This document shows positions 16,349 to 25,467 of a stretch of DNA of 64,000 nucleotides, in pieces. This DNA is from Candidatus Aalborgicola defluviihabitans (GTDB lineage: Bacteria > Pseudomonadota > Gammaproteobacteria > Burkholderiales > Burkholderiaceae_C): positions 558,001 to 622,000 of the forward strand of contig JADIXX010000001.1 of assembly GCA_016705575.1 (NCBI GenBank). Reading direction: 5' to 3'. The position numbers were made by a program, and so were the translations under genes. Every line of letters begins with the position of its first letter. Positions within the stretch are counted from its first letter, which is position 1. The notes below the pieces were generated by a model. The model saw nothing but the letters and a program-made list of their open reading frames with translations, did no database searches and was not told where the DNA came from.

Positions 16349-17616
16349 ATGACATGAATTCAACAGAGCAGATACCGGACACGCCCGAGGAAATGGATCA
16401 GTCCGGAGCTGTTGGGGGCGAAGTAGTGGCTCCAGCACAGGTGTTGGCTCCCGAATCCCAATTGGAAAATCGGTTTGAGGATGTCATCTCCGGCCAATTC
16501 GATGCCGACGAGGAGCTGGCCGAGCTGGTGCCGCCCAAGCGCGTGCTGGCGCCCATGGCGGAAACGCCCAAGCTGCACAAGGTGTTGGCTCAGGCCGGCA
16601 TGGGATCGCGCCTGGAAATGGAGCAGCTCATCATGGAGGGCCGGATTTCGGTCAACAATGAACCCGCACACATTGGGCAACGCATCCAGTTTGGTGACAA
16701 CATCAAGGTCAATGGCAAGCCCATCCGGGTTCGCATCGATCCGCCGCCGGCACGGGTGATTGCGTACCACAAGCCAGTGGGTGAAGTGGTTACCCACGAT
16801 GACCCCCAGAACCGGCCCACAGTTTTTCGTCGACTGCCAAAACTGCACCAGGGCAAGTGGCAATCGGTTGGGCGTCTGGATCTCAATACCGAGGGCTTGT
16901 TGCTGTTCACCAGTTCGGGCGAGCTTGCCAACAACCTTATGCACCCACGGTTTGGGCTGGAGCGTGAGTACGCGGTGCGGGTTCTGGGTTCGCTTAGCAA
17001 GGATGAAAAGCAGATGCTGCTCGCTGGCGTCCATCTGGATGATGGCATGGCGCAGTTCGGCTCTATCGAAGAAGGCGGAGGCGAAGGCTCCAACTGCTGG
17101 TACCGGGTCACCATTTCGGAAGGTCGCAACCGCGAAGTGCGTCGCATGCTGGAGGCCGTGGGCCATGCCGTGAGCCGATTGATCCGGATTCGTTATGGCG
17201 CCATGGTGCTGCCGCGCGGACTCAAACGTGGTGCGTGGATGGAGCTCGATGAATCGGATATTCGCTCATTGGTGCAAGCCGCAGGTGGCCCACGTGAATC
17301 TGGTGTGCCCCGAGGCAATGGCTCGCCGACTGGGCCACGCAAACCACAAGGTGGAAATCAGCGTCGGGGTGGTGGTCGCAGTGGCGGGCCGCGTGGAGCC
17401 AATGCCGGTCAACGCGGCCCATCACCCGCCGGATTCAAAGGCGGCCCTGCCAACCCCAAATCGGTAGAGCGTCGGGACGGCCCAGTCCAGCCGGATCCCA
17501 TGAAGACGGCTTTTGGATATATCGGTGCGGATAGCTTTACCCGCCAGCGCCAGGATGCGGGCCAGAGGCCCCGTGGTGCGCCGGGCGGTCAAGGTCGCAA
17601 GGGCCGCAATCGATAG
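16345..17616 (+). CDS. rluB: 23S rRNA pseudouridine 2605 synthase RluB
   Basis: Modifies U2605 of 23S rRNA. The ATG at 16345 overlaps the scpB stop and gives 423 residues. An acidic N-terminal extension (1-70) precedes an S4 domain (about 75-130), followed by the RsuA-type catalytic motif GRLDLNTEGLLLFT with Asp179. ISEGRNREVRRMLEAVGH is the family signature. After about residue 310 comes a long Gly/Pro/Arg/Asn-rich low-complexity tail typical of beta-proteobacterial RluB. scpB-rluB-ndk-rlmN is a familiar order in this group. Confidence 0.95.
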   Translation: MNDMNSTEQIPDTPEEMDQSGAVGGEVVAPAQVLAPESQLENRFEDVISGQFDADEELAELVPPKRVLAPMAETPKLHKVLAQAGMGSRLEMEQLIMEGRISVNNEPAHIGQRIQFGDNIKVNGKPIRVRIDPPPARVIAYHKPVGEVVTHDDPQNRPTVFRRLPKLHQGKWQSVGRLDLNTEGLLLFTSSGELANNLMHPRFGLEREYAVRVLGSLSKDEKQMLLAGVHLDDGMAQFGSIEEGGGEGSNCWYRVTISEGRNREVRRMLEAVGHAVSRLIRIRYGAMVLPRGLKRGAWMELDESDIRSLVQAAGGPRESGVPRGNGSPTGPRKPQGGNQRRGGGRSGGPRGANAGQRGPSPAGFKGGPANPKSVERRDGPVQPDPMKTAFGYIGADSFTRQRQDAGQRPRGAPGGQGRKGRNR

Positions 17617-17626
17617 CCGCCAATGC

Positions 17627-17632
17627 TAAAAT
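17627..17632 (+). promoter_or_regulatory. Possible -10 hexamer of ndk
   Basis: TAAAAT in the context AATGCTAAAATAGCAGG, 61 bases upstream of the ndk ATG and just after the rluB stop. Its position suits an internal promoter for the ndk block. A matching -35 is not evident. Confidence 0.35.
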
Positions 17633-17693
17633 AGCAGGCTTTGCTTTAGTTTGAAGCAAGTCAACAAATTACCAATCCAGCTCAGGAAATACC

Positions 17694-18119
17694 ATGACAA
17701 TCGAACGTACCCTCTCCATCATCAAGCCAGACGCAGTTGGCAAGAACGTTATCGGTCAAATTTACGCGCGCTTTGAAGCAGCTGGCCTGAAGGTCGTGTC
17801 TGCTCGTATGGCCCATTTGTCCCGCGGCGAAGCCGAGGCTTTCTATGCTGTGCACAAGGCCCGTCCTTTCTTCAAGGACCTGGTGGACTTCATGATTTCC
17901 GGTCCCGTCATGATTCAGGCCCTAGAAGGCGATAACGCCATTCTGAAGCACCGCGACCTGATGGGCGCAACGGATCCAAAGAAGGCAGCGCCTGGCACTA
18001 TCCGTGCTGATTTTGCAGACAGCATTGATGCCAACGCCGTGCACGGTTCTGACGCTGCGGAAACCGCCGCTGTCGAAATCGGGTTCTTCTTCGCTGGCAT
18101 GAACGTTTATTCACGTTAA
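17694..18119 (+). CDS. ndk: Nucleoside diphosphate kinase
   Basis: Transfers phosphate from ATP to nucleoside diphosphates via a phosphohistidine. The signature NAVHGSDAAETAAVEI contains the active His117, and the N-terminal ERTLSIIKPDAVGKNVIG is typical. Length 141 is exact for the family. AGGAAAT precedes the ATG at 17694. It opens the long housekeeping block and is followed by rlmN after 8 bases. Confidence 0.98.
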   Translation: MTIERTLSIIKPDAVGKNVIGQIYARFEAAGLKVVSARMAHLSRGEAEAFYAVHKARPFFKDLVDFMISGPVMIQALEGDNAILKHRDLMGATDPKKAAPGTIRADFADSIDANAVHGSDAAETAAVEIGFFFAGMNVYSR

Positions 18120-18127
18120 GTTATGTA

Positions 18128-19285
18128 ATGACGGCCAACCTGCTCGACTACGATCTCGACGGATTGGCCGCTTTTTGTGAGCGGCTTGGGGAAAAGCGTT
18201 TTCGGGCCATGCAGTTGTTTCGGTGGATCCACCAAAAGGGCGCGTCAAACTTTGACGATATGAGCGACCTTGCCAAGTCACTACGTGAAAAGCTCAAGAC
18301 CACGGCGTGTGTCACGCCGCTGACCGTTCTACAGCAACACATATCTACCGATGGAACCATTAAATGGTTGTTTGATGTTGAGGGTGGCAATGCCATCGAG
18401 GCTGTTTTCATTCCCGAAGATGACCGGGGTACTCTGTGTGTATCGTCTCAGGCAGGCTGCGCGGTGGCTTGCCGTTTTTGTTCGACCGGGCACCAGGGGT
18501 TTAGCCGAAATTTGACGTCGGGCGAAATCGTGGCCCAACTCTGGTTTGCTGAGCATTTTCTGCGCCAGTATCTTGGTCGTAGCGACCGGGTAATTTCCAA
18601 TGTGGTCATGATGGGGATGGGTGAGCCCTTGCAGAATTACGCTGCGCTGGTTCCGGCCTTGCGTGTCATGCTCGATGACCATGCCTATGGATTGTCACGT
18701 CGGCGCGTCACGGTTTCTACTTCAGGTGTCGTTCCCATGATCGACCGGCTAGGACAGGATTGTCCGGTGGCATTGGCGGTATCTCTGCACGCATCCAATG
18801 ACGTCCTGCGCGATGAACTGGTTCCTTTGAACCGAAAGTACCCAATTGCAGAATTGCTGCGAGCATGTTTGCGCTATCTGAAAGTTGCGCCGCGTGACTT
18901 TATTACCTTTGAATACTGCATGCTTGACGGCGTCAACGACTCCGCGATACATGCGACTGAGTTGGTCAGCCTGGTTCGCACTGCCCATGCTGGCGTCTGG
19001 TGTAAGTTCAATTTGATACCGTTCAATCCGTTTCCCGAGTCTGGGTTGACCCGTTCACCCCACAGCGTTGTATTGGCATTCGCCAAAGTATTGAGTGACG
19101 CGGGAATTGTGACGACAATCCGCAAGACACGGGGCGACGACATTGATGCCGCCTGTGGTCAACTGGCAGGTGACGTGAAGGACCGTACCGATGTTCAAAA
19201 GAGAATGAACAAGCGGCGGACCATTCCGATCTTGGCAGAAATGGCAATGGTTCCACACGGAAAAGAGGACTCGGTCAATGATTGA
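18128..19285 (+). CDS. rlmN: Dual-specificity rRNA/tRNA adenine C2-methyltransferase RlmN
   Basis: Radical-SAM enzyme that methylates A2503 of 23S rRNA and A37 of some tRNAs. The [4Fe-4S]-binding CxxxCxxC is visible as CAVACRFC (C111, C115, C118), followed by STGHQGFSRNLTSGEI. MMGMGEPLQNY and CMLDGVND are further family motifs. Length 385. It overlaps pilW by 8 bases. Confidence 0.97.
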   Translation: MTANLLDYDLDGLAAFCERLGEKRFRAMQLFRWIHQKGASNFDDMSDLAKSLREKLKTTACVTPLTVLQQHISTDGTIKWLFDVEGGNAIEAVFIPEDDRGTLCVSSQAGCAVACRFCSTGHQGFSRNLTSGEIVAQLWFAEHFLRQYLGRSDRVISNVVMMGMGEPLQNYAALVPALRVMLDDHAYGLSRRRVTVSTSGVVPMIDRLGQDCPVALAVSLHASNDVLRDELVPLNRKYPIAELLRACLRYLKVAPRDFITFEYCMLDGVNDSAIHATELVSLVRTAHAGVWCKFNLIPFNPFPESGLTRSPHSVVLAFAKVLSDAGIVTTIRKTRGDDIDAACGQLAGDVKDRTDVQKRMNKRRTIPILAEMAMVPHGKEDSVND

Positions 19286-20105
19286 TAAGTTACGAATTGG
19301 CGTTGCGACGCTGTCATGGGTGTTTTGGTCGTGTTTGACAGGGACGGCTGTGATCGGTTTGACTGGTTGTGCGACCAATGCCACGGGGGTGGCTTCAAGC
19401 GGGGACTTCGTCACAGAATCCGACGAATCTGACAGCCACAAGCGAGCCCGTTTGCGACTGGAGCTAGCTGCGGCCTATTTTGACAAGGGTCAAGCCACAG
19501 ATGCCTTGGATCACCTGAAGCAATCTATCGCTGCAGATCCAAACTTGTTTGAAGCCTACAACCTGCGGGGGCTGATTTATATGCGGCTCAATGATCTGCC
19601 GTTGGCCGATGAGAGCTTCCGCCGCGCGTTGGTTATTAATCCGAAGGCGGCTTCCGTGCAGCATAACTATGGGTGGATGCTGTGCCAGCAATCTCGTTAC
19701 CCGGAGGCTATGCAGATGTTTGCCAATGCCTTGGGCAATCCGACTTACGGGGATCGGGCCAAAACGTGGATGGCACAGGGCCTTTGCCAGCAAAGAGGCG
19801 GTCAAATGGCAGATGCCGAGAACAGCCTCTTGCGTTCCTATGAACTCGATGCTGGTAACCCCATCACGGCATACAACCTGTCTCTGATCCTGTACCAGCG
19901 TGGTGAATTCGTTCGATCGCAGTTTTATGTGCGGCGCCTCAACAACAGTGAATTGGCCAATTCAGAGTCATTGTGGCTCGGGATTAAGGTAGAGCGGCGA
20001 TTGGAGAATCGTGAGGCGATGGCACAACTCAGTTCGCAACTTAAAAAGCGGTTTCCCCAGTCGCGTGAGTTTTCCGCTCTGGAGCGGGGAGCGTTCAATG
20101 AGTGA
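19278..20105 (+). CDS. pilW: Type IV pilus biogenesis/stability lipoprotein PilW (PilF)
   Basis: TPR lipoprotein that acts as pilotin for the PilQ secretin. The lipoprotein signal ends in VIGLTGC (Cys31), and at least four TPR units follow (AYFDKGQATDALDHLKQSI, NLRGLIYMRLNDLPLADESF, NYGWMLCQQSRYPEAMQMF, and a later one). Length 275. The gene sits between rlmN and rodZ, the usual place in beta- and gammaproteobacteria, and overlaps both neighbours, so it is co-transcribed with them. Confidence 0.93.
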   Translation: MIDKLRIGVATLSWVFWSCLTGTAVIGLTGCATNATGVASSGDFVTESDESDSHKRARLRLELAAAYFDKGQATDALDHLKQSIAADPNLFEAYNLRGLIYMRLNDLPLADESFRRALVINPKAASVQHNYGWMLCQQSRYPEAMQMFANALGNPTYGDRAKTWMAQGLCQQRGGQMADAENSLLRSYELDAGNPITAYNLSLILYQRGEFVRSQFYVRRLNNSELANSESLWLGIKVERRLENREAMAQLSSQLKKRFPQSREFSALERGAFNE

Positions 20106-21021
20106 GGTGGGTATTCGCGACGTTACCAATGAACAAAGTTTGGGTTCACCGGATGCAACTCTGACTGCCGGTCAGATGATGCGCAACGCCCGCGAATCGG
20201 CTGGTTTACATGTGGCAGCACTGGCCGTTTCGATGAAAATTCCTGTTAAAAAACTGGAGGCGCTTGAGGCCGACAGATTGGATTTGCTTCACGATGCGGT
20301 GTTTGTGCGAGCCTTGGCCTCCAGTGTGTGTAGGTCCTTGAAGATTGACCCAGCGCCGGTGCTCAACAAGCTACCAGTGACTACAACTCCTCGATTGGGT
20401 TCTTACGAACGTGGAATCAACGCGCCATTTCGTCCGGCTGGGGAAGCAGCTGGTGTGTCCGTAGCGGCGCTACTTTCCAGGCCACCCGTGTTGATCGTCA
20501 TCGCTTTGTTAATCGCAGCGGCTGTGGTGGTTTTTTTTCCGAATATCAAAGTGACTGAAGCGTCAGTCGAAATGACGGGGTCTGCCACAGCGCCTGGTAG
20601 CTCCGAAGGGCAGCCTGATATGGAAAGTTTCGCGCCGGTTGTGGCTGCTCCGACTCCCGTGTCTCAGCCTGTATTACCAAAGTCCGTTCCAGCTGTTGCC
20701 GAGCAAATGGCCGGAGGCTCAGTGAAGGTTGCGTCTGTGGCCGCTGAAGTTGTGCGTAGTGCATCTATTCCCTTAACGTCGTCTACGGGTCTGGTTGTTT
20801 TCAAGGCACGCGCAGCGTCCTGGGTCAAGGTAGTCGACTCCAAGGGAGTGGTTCAACTTAGCAAAACACTGGATGTCGGTGAGGTGGCAGGGGCCTCGGG
20901 TGCCACGCCTTTGTCGGTTGTTGTAGGCCGGGCGGATATGACAGATGTTGAAGTGCGTGGCAAAACCTTTAGCACGGAAGGTTTGGTCAAAGAAAACGTA
21001 GCACGATTTGAGGTGAAGTAG
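20098..21021 (+). CDS. rodZ: Cytoskeletal cell-shape protein RodZ
   Basis: Bitopic inner-membrane protein linking MreB to the elongasome. The ATG at 20098 (overlapping the pilW stop) gives 307 residues. A cytoplasmic helix-turn-helix of the Xre type (about 20-85: AGQMMRNARESAGLHVAALA), a single membrane segment (PPVLIVIALLIAAAVVVFF, about 129-147), and a C-terminal DUF4115 domain (VVFKARAASWVKVVDSKG) are all present. The stop overlaps the ispG GTG. Confidence 0.93.
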   Translation: MSEVGIRDVTNEQSLGSPDATLTAGQMMRNARESAGLHVAALAVSMKIPVKKLEALEADRLDLLHDAVFVRALASSVCRSLKIDPAPVLNKLPVTTTPRLGSYERGINAPFRPAGEAAGVSVAALLSRPPVLIVIALLIAAAVVVFFPNIKVTEASVEMTGSATAPGSSEGQPDMESFAPVVAAPTPVSQPVLPKSVPAVAEQMAGGSVKVASVAAEVVRSASIPLTSSTGLVVFKARAASWVKVVDSKGVVQLSKTLDVGEVAGASGATPLSVVVGRADMTDVEVRGKTFSTEGLVKENVARFEVK

Positions 21022-22295
21022 TGAATTTCAGTTTGCCTATTGCTTTGGCCACGCCTCTTCGGCGCCAGTCGCTCCAAGCCCGTGTTGTGTGGGGTAGCAG
21101 GGTGGTTACCCTAGGGGGTGATGCGCCGGTGCGTTTGCAGTCAATGACCAATACTGATACGGCGGATGCCATTGGTACTGCTATTCAGGTTAAGGAACTC
21201 GCAATTGCCGGTTCTGAGTTGGTGCGTATAACTGTGAATACTCCAGAAGCTGCGCAAGCGGTTCCCTATGTGCGTGAGCAGCTGGATCGTATGGGCGTGG
21301 ACGTCCCGCTGATTGGCGACTTTCACTTCAACGGACATCGCTTGCTGACTGATTACCCTGAGTGTGCCAAGGCATTGTCCAAATACCGCATCAATCCGGG
21401 TAATGTGGGAAAAGGCGACAAGCGTGACAAGCAGTTCGCGCTCATGATCGAGTCCGCTATTCGTTGGAATAAGGCGGTGCGCATTGGGGTCAATTGGGGT
21501 AGCCTGGATCAGGAGCTGCTGGCTTTACTGATGGATGAAAACAATCGGCGCGTACAGCCATGGGATGCCAAACCAGTCATGTACGAGGCTCTTATTGCAT
21601 CTGCCGTAGAGTCGGCGCAGCGTGCTGAGGAAATTGGCATGGACCCGGGTCAGATCATTCTGTCCTGCAAGGTCAGTGGTGTTCAGGACCTGGTTGCTGT
21701 TTACCGTGAATTGGGTCGTCGGTGCCGCTATCCCTTGCATTTGGGATTGACTGAGGCGGGGATGGGAACGAAGGGTACGGTGGCATCCTCGGTCGCCTTG
21801 GGTGTTCTGTTGCAAGAGGGTATTGGCGATACGATCCGTGTCTCTTTGACCCCTGCACCGGGTGAGTCGCGTTCACAGGAAATTGTGATTGCGTCCGAGA
21901 TCATTCAAGCCTTGGGGCTTCGAAATTTTGTTCCTAGTGTCACTGCCTGTCCGGGCTGTGGCCGTACGACCAGCACGACTTTTCAGGAGTTGACGCAACA
22001 AATAGACGATTTCCTGCGGGCCAAGATGCCGGAGTGGCGCAAGAGCTATCCAGGTGTTGAGAATCTGAAGGTTGCTGTCATGGGTTGCATCGTCAATGGT
22101 CCAGGAGAGAGCAAGCATGCAGACATCGGCATCAGTTTGCCTGGCACGGGCGAGGCGCCGGCAGCACCCGTATTTATCGATGGGGAAAAGCGCATGACCC
22201 TGCGTGGAGATTCCATTGCGTCGGATTTTCAAACTGTCGTTGAAAACTATATTCAGAAGCGGTTTGGTGCCACCGCTGTCATCCCTAACCAATAA
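21021..22295 (+). CDS. ispG: (E)-4-hydroxy-3-methylbut-2-enyl-diphosphate synthase IspG
   Basis: Penultimate step of the MEP pathway, an Fe-S enzyme converting MEcPP to HMBPP. The cluster cysteines are C310 and C313 (CPGCGRTTS) and C356 (MGCIVNGPGE). N-terminal VQ-type motif is VRLQSMTNTDTADA. Length 424, matching the proteobacterial form with a short insert. GTG start at 21021 overlapping the rodZ TAG. Together with ispD this shows that the organism uses the MEP pathway. Confidence 0.97.
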   Translation: MNFSLPIALATPLRRQSLQARVVWGSRVVTLGGDAPVRLQSMTNTDTADAIGTAIQVKELAIAGSELVRITVNTPEAAQAVPYVREQLDRMGVDVPLIGDFHFNGHRLLTDYPECAKALSKYRINPGNVGKGDKRDKQFALMIESAIRWNKAVRIGVNWGSLDQELLALLMDENNRRVQPWDAKPVMYEALIASAVESAQRAEEIGMDPGQIILSCKVSGVQDLVAVYRELGRRCRYPLHLGLTEAGMGTKGTVASSVALGVLLQEGIGDTIRVSLTPAPGESRSQEIVIASEIIQALGLRNFVPSVTACPGCGRTTSTTFQELTQQIDDFLRAKMPEWRKSYPGVENLKVAVMGCIVNGPGESKHADIGISLPGTGEAPAAPVFIDGEKRMTLRGDSIASDFQTVVENYIQKRFGATAVIPNQ

Positions 22296-22303
22296 GAGTT
22301 TGC

Positions 22304-23617
22304 ATGGCCGAAAAATCTGCTGTCAGTAGAGTGGAAAAGCTGTTTGCGGTCAAAGGGATGAATGACATCCTGCCTCCTGACTCCGCACAATGGGAGTGGT
22401 TTGAAGAGCAGGTGCGCGCACAGATGCTGCGCCACGCCTACCGCAACATCCGTACACCCATTGTTGAGCCTACGGCTTTGTTTGTGCGCGGTACTGGCGA
22501 AACCACGGATATTGTCGAGAAGGAAATGTATTCCTTCGAAGACAAGCTCAATGGAGAGGCTCTGACTTTGCGGCCAGAAAACACACCGGGCGTGGTTCGA
22601 GCTGCCATTGAACACAACCTAACGTACGACGGTGGGAAGCGCCTGTATTACATGGGACCCATGTTCAGGCATGAGCGCCCCCAGCGCGGACGCTATCGCC
22701 AGTTTTACCAGCTGGGGGCGGAGGCGTTGGGCTTTGCCGGGCCGGAGGTAGATGCCGAATTGATGCTATTGGCAAACCAGTTGTTGAATGATTTGGGGTT
22801 GCGGGGCGTACGCGTGGAACTCAACAGTCTGGGGGTTGCCAGCGAACGGCATGCGCACCGTGGCGCATTGATTGCGTATTTTGAACAGCATTCCGAGTTG
22901 CTGGATGCGGATGCCAAGCGCCGCCTGCACGCCAACCCCTTGCGCATTCTTGATACGAAGAATCCCGCAATGCAAGCCATGGTTCAGGGCGCGCCGCAGT
23001 TGTTGGACTTTTTGGGCGAGGCATCGCTGAAGCACTTTGATACCGTCAAGACGCTGTTGAATGCCTGCGGTGTCCAATGGAATGTGAATCCTCGTCTGGT
23101 TCGTGGTCTAGATTACTATAGTCATACCGTCTTTGAGTTCGTGACGAACGAATTGGGAGCACAGGGGACTCTGTGTGGCGGTGGTCGCTACGATGGTCTG
23201 TTTGAGCTTTTGGGTGGTAAGCCAACGCCCGCCGTTGGCTGGGGAATGGGGATTGAACGTGTGCTGGAGCTTCTGAAGGTACAGGGGCTGACAGCGGGGT
23301 CCTTGGCACCGGATGCCTATGCTATTGTGGCGGAGGTATCTGGCCTTGCGGTTGCCATGCAAACTTTGCAGGTTCTGCGTTCTCAGGGCGTCAGCGTCCA
23401 AATGCATGCAGGGTCATCGGATGGAATGGGCAGCATCAAATCCCAATTCAAACGTGCCGATGCGTCGGGCGCGCGCTTTGCGCTGGTATTTGGCCCAGAT
23501 GAAATCGCCCAAGGTGTCGTTACGGTCAAGTCTTTGCGCGATGGTAGCGGTGCGCAATCAACCCAAATCCTGAGCCAGTCGGAGCAGTGGGCCAAGAGCC
23601 TACAATCCCCGGCTTAA
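22304..23617 (+). CDS. hisS: Histidyl-tRNA synthetase
   Basis: Class II aminoacyl-tRNA synthetase charging tRNA-His. Motif 1 region (KGMNDILPPDSAQWEW), motif 2 (MGPMFRHERPQRGRYRQFYQ), the His-specific LVRGLDYYSHTVFEF and GGGRYDGL signatures, and a C-terminal anticodon-binding domain (about 340-437) are present. Length 437. The hisS paralogue hisZ is encoded downstream at 30987. Confidence 0.97.
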   Translation: MAEKSAVSRVEKLFAVKGMNDILPPDSAQWEWFEEQVRAQMLRHAYRNIRTPIVEPTALFVRGTGETTDIVEKEMYSFEDKLNGEALTLRPENTPGVVRAAIEHNLTYDGGKRLYYMGPMFRHERPQRGRYRQFYQLGAEALGFAGPEVDAELMLLANQLLNDLGLRGVRVELNSLGVASERHAHRGALIAYFEQHSELLDADAKRRLHANPLRILDTKNPAMQAMVQGAPQLLDFLGEASLKHFDTVKTLLNACGVQWNVNPRLVRGLDYYSHTVFEFVTNELGAQGTLCGGGRYDGLFELLGGKPTPAVGWGMGIERVLELLKVQGLTAGSLAPDAYAIVAEVSGLAVAMQTLQVLRSQGVSVQMHAGSSDGMGSIKSQFKRADASGARFALVFGPDEIAQGVVTVKSLRDGSGAQSTQILSQSEQWAKSLQSPA

Positions 23618-23629
23618 CTGAATATTCCC

Positions 23630-24313
23630 ATGGCAAATCATCTCGATCTCGAAGAACAAGAGCAGCTTGACCAACTCAAGCATTTTTGGAACCAATATGG
23701 CAACCTGATCACGTGGATTCTGATCGCGGTTTTAGGTAGTATCGCTGCCTGGAATGGGTACCATATGTGGCAACGCAACCAGGCCACACAATCGGCGGCC
23801 ATGTATGACGAAGTGGAAAAGGTTGTGCGCAGTGGCGATGTGCAAAAAGCGGAACGCGCTTTCACCGACATGAAAGATCGCTTTGCCAAAATGACCTACA
23901 CCGAGCAGGCCGGTTTGCTGGTTGCCAAGATGGCCTATGAATCCGGAAAACCCGATGTGGCTAAAGCCACGCTGACTTGGGTGGCCGACAATGCGTCTGA
24001 TCCCGGCTATGCTTCCATTGCACGATTGCGATTGGCAGCCGTAATGATCGAGGCCAAAGCGTATGACGATGCATTAAAAACACTGGCATCTGGTATCGCA
24101 GACGAATTCGCAGCGCTTGCGGCAGACCGTAAGGGTGATATCTACGTCCTGCAAGACAAGAAGAATGAAGCCAAGGCCGAGTATCAAAAGGCTTTCAAGG
24201 CTTTTGATTCCCAATCTGAGTACCGCCGACTGGTGGGGGTCAAACTCAGTGCTATGGGTGTGAACGCAGAAGCGGGGTCGGAAAAAGCAGTTTCCGATGA
24301 GGGAGCCAAGTGA
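23630..24313 (+). CDS. yfgM: YfgM-family SecYEG-associated TPR membrane protein
   Basis: Single-span inner-membrane protein with periplasmic TPRs, described as an ancillary SecYEG/PpiD partner. An N-terminal cytoplasmic stretch (LDLEEQEQLDQLKHFWNQYG) is followed by one membrane segment (NLITWILIAVLGSIAAWNGY, about 24-43) and helical repeats. Length 227. Located between hisS and bamB, as is typical, and its stop overlaps the bamB start region. Confidence 0.92.
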   Translation: MANHLDLEEQEQLDQLKHFWNQYGNLITWILIAVLGSIAAWNGYHMWQRNQATQSAAMYDEVEKVVRSGDVQKAERAFTDMKDRFAKMTYTEQAGLLVAKMAYESGKPDVAKATLTWVADNASDPGYASIARLRLAAVMIEAKAYDDALKTLASGIADEFAALAADRKGDIYVLQDKKNEAKAEYQKAFKAFDSQSEYRRLVGVKLSAMGVNAEAGSEKAVSDEGAK

Positions 24314-25449
24314 TGATGCGACAGTTGTGGAGCAAACCGCTGCGCGGTCTGGCAGTCGTGGTGGGCCTGGTGGTGACACTGGCCGGCTGTTCTGGGCCTG
24401 AAAAAGCAAAGCCATTGGACTTGGGCCCAAACACCGCCCTGATTGGTGTTCGCTCCGCATGGTCGTCTTCCATTGGCACGGTTGGATTCCCTTTGGAGGT
24501 TCGCTCGGTTGGCAATTTGATTTATGTAGCGGGTAGTGACGGAACGGTCGCAGCAATCGACGCCAGAACCGGTGGTGATTTGTGGCGCACTGCGTTGGGC
24601 GTGAAACTCTCCGCTGGTGTGGGTAGTGACGGCCGCTATGTTTCGGTGGTGAGCAACGACAATGAACTGATCACACTGGATGCAAACAAGGAAATCTGGA
24701 GACAAAAGCTGGGTGCTTTGACTCTTACCGCTCCATTGGTTGCGGGCGCTCGCGTATTTGTACTCTCGGCTGATCGTTCGGTCACAGCATTTGATGTGGC
24801 CACGGGCCGGCGGTTGTGGCAACAGCAACGTACGGGTGAAGCCTTGGTGCTGAGACGTTCTGGTTTGATCATGGCGGTCGGTGATACGCTGGTTGTGGGC
24901 TTGGGTGGCCGTTTGGTCGGGTTCCAGCCGCTGACTGGAAAAGTCCGCTGGGAAGCACAAGTTGCAAACAGCCGGGGTACCAATGAGGTCGAGCGGTTAG
25001 TGGATTTAGTTGCGGGCGTTAGTCGTGAGGGCAACCAGGTGTGCGTACGGTCCTTTCAATCGGCGGTGGGTTGCGTGGATGCCGCCACAGGCAATCTGTT
25101 GTGGAGCAAGACTGCTTCCGGCGCAGCTGGTGTCGATGGCGACGAGTCAACCCTGTTTGGTACCGAGAGTGATGGTCGAGTGGTCGCCTGGCGTCATACG
25201 GATGGAGAGCGGCAATGGGTTTCTGAGCGTTTGCGCTTTCGCGGATTGAGTGCGCCAGTGTTGGCCGGCCGATCGCTCGTCATTGGAGACGAGGAAGGAA
25301 CCCTGCATTTCCTCTCCCGCCAAGACGGCGCTCCCTTGAACCGATTGTCTACGGATGGTTCTGCCATTGTGACAACACCGGTACTGGCAGGACAGACGCT
25401 GGTTGCCGTGACCAAGCGTGGTGGCATTTTTGGTTTCAAACCGGAGTGA
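24310..25449 (+). CDS. bamB: Outer-membrane assembly lipoprotein BamB
   Basis: Eight-bladed beta-propeller lipoprotein of the BAM complex, with bamD at 13702 in the same window. The lipoprotein signal ends in VTLAGC (Cys27), and PQQ-like repeats recur (GTVAAIDARTGGDLWR, VTAFDVATGRRLWQQ, GCVDAATGNLLWSK). The GTG at 24310 overlaps the yfgM stop; ATGs at 24313 and 24316 are alternatives that change only the first residues. Length 379. Confidence 0.95.
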   Translation: MMMRQLWSKPLRGLAVVVGLVVTLAGCSGPEKAKPLDLGPNTALIGVRSAWSSSIGTVGFPLEVRSVGNLIYVAGSDGTVAAIDARTGGDLWRTALGVKLSAGVGSDGRYVSVVSNDNELITLDANKEIWRQKLGALTLTAPLVAGARVFVLSADRSVTAFDVATGRRLWQQQRTGEALVLRRSGLIMAVGDTLVVGLGGRLVGFQPLTGKVRWEAQVANSRGTNEVERLVDLVAGVSREGNQVCVRSFQSAVGCVDAATGNLLWSKTASGAAGVDGDESTLFGTESDGRVVAWRHTDGERQWVSERLRFRGLSAPVLAGRSLVIGDEEGTLHFLSRQDGAPLNRLSTDGSAIVTTPVLAGQTLVAVTKRGGIFGFKPE

Positions 25450-25467
25450 TGGCGTAAGCCCTAGAAG

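Noticed and set aside
17290..17616. Repetitive Gly/Arg/Pro-rich 3' end of rluB, considered as a tandem repeat array
   Set aside because: No fixed repeat unit is visible in the DNA; it is a low-complexity protein tail typical of beta-proteobacterial RluB.
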